In this document: piece after piece, positions 6,603 to 6,621 of the stretch
Layout: every line of letters starts with the position of its first letter
Position numbering within the stretch: position 1 is the stretch's first letter
Origin: an uncultured bacterium
GTDB lineage: Bacteria > Patescibacteriota > Minisyncoccia > Phycocordibacterales > UBA9973
Assembly (NCBI GenBank): GCA_937895515.1
Contig: CALAYS010000221.1
Coordinates: 1 to 6,621, forward strand
Length of the DNA: 6,621 nucleotides
Reading direction: 5' to 3'
Position numbers and translations under genes: made by a program
Notes under the pieces: model-generated
What the model saw: only the letters and a program-made list of their open reading frames with translations
The model's database searches: none
What the model was told of the DNA's origin: nothing

Positions 6603-6621
6603 GCTTTTACGTAATAAAAAA

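Overview
This window is a run of five housekeeping or regulatory genes, all on the + strand, in a very AT-rich bacterial genome. In order they are a ferredoxin/flavodoxin-NADP+ reductase (fpr), the 16S rRNA m5C967 methyltransferase (rsmB), an NtrY-type sensor histidine kinase, a short NtrX-type response regulator, and cysteinyl-tRNA synthetase (cysS). TAA, TAG and TGA all end genes here and Trp is TGG, so the standard bacterial code applies. The rsmB-ntrY-ntrX order, the compact Fis-type response regulator and the Fpr C-terminus ending in ENYW suggest a proteobacterium, most likely a betaproteobacterium. The low GC points to a reduced, possibly host-associated genome. The taxonomic placement is inference and is not certain.

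Layout: bases 1-358 hold no gene. They are extremely AT-rich and contain short repeats: an inverted pair of TTATTAACA, ATTAACA copies spaced at about 10-bp multiples, and three copies of ATAACTATAAT. A good Shine-Dalgarno at 346-350 sets the fpr start at 359. A 16-bp near-palindrome, TGTTTCATGTGAAACA, lies between fpr and rsmB at 1143-1158. It differs from the canonical chromosomal parS (ParB-binding) sequence at one central base. rsmB, ntrY, ntrX and cysS follow with gaps of 86, 10 and 30 bp, so ntrY and ntrX are almost certainly co-expressed and the whole set may be read as one unit.

How the genes relate: NtrY (membrane sensor with HAMP, PAS and kinase domains) and NtrX (receiver plus Fis-type DNA-binding domain, no AAA+ domain) should form a phosphorelay that does not act through sigma-54. 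RsmB and CysS serve translation, and Fpr serves low-potential electron supply. They share no evident pathway, so the adjacency probably reflects ancestral order plus gene loss.

I see no mobile element, CRISPR array, RNA gene or convincing undescribed multi-gene system. The observations most worth checking are the parS-like site, the phased repeats in the leader, the AAA+-less NtrX, and the clear GC step between rsmB/ntrY and ntrX/cysS.
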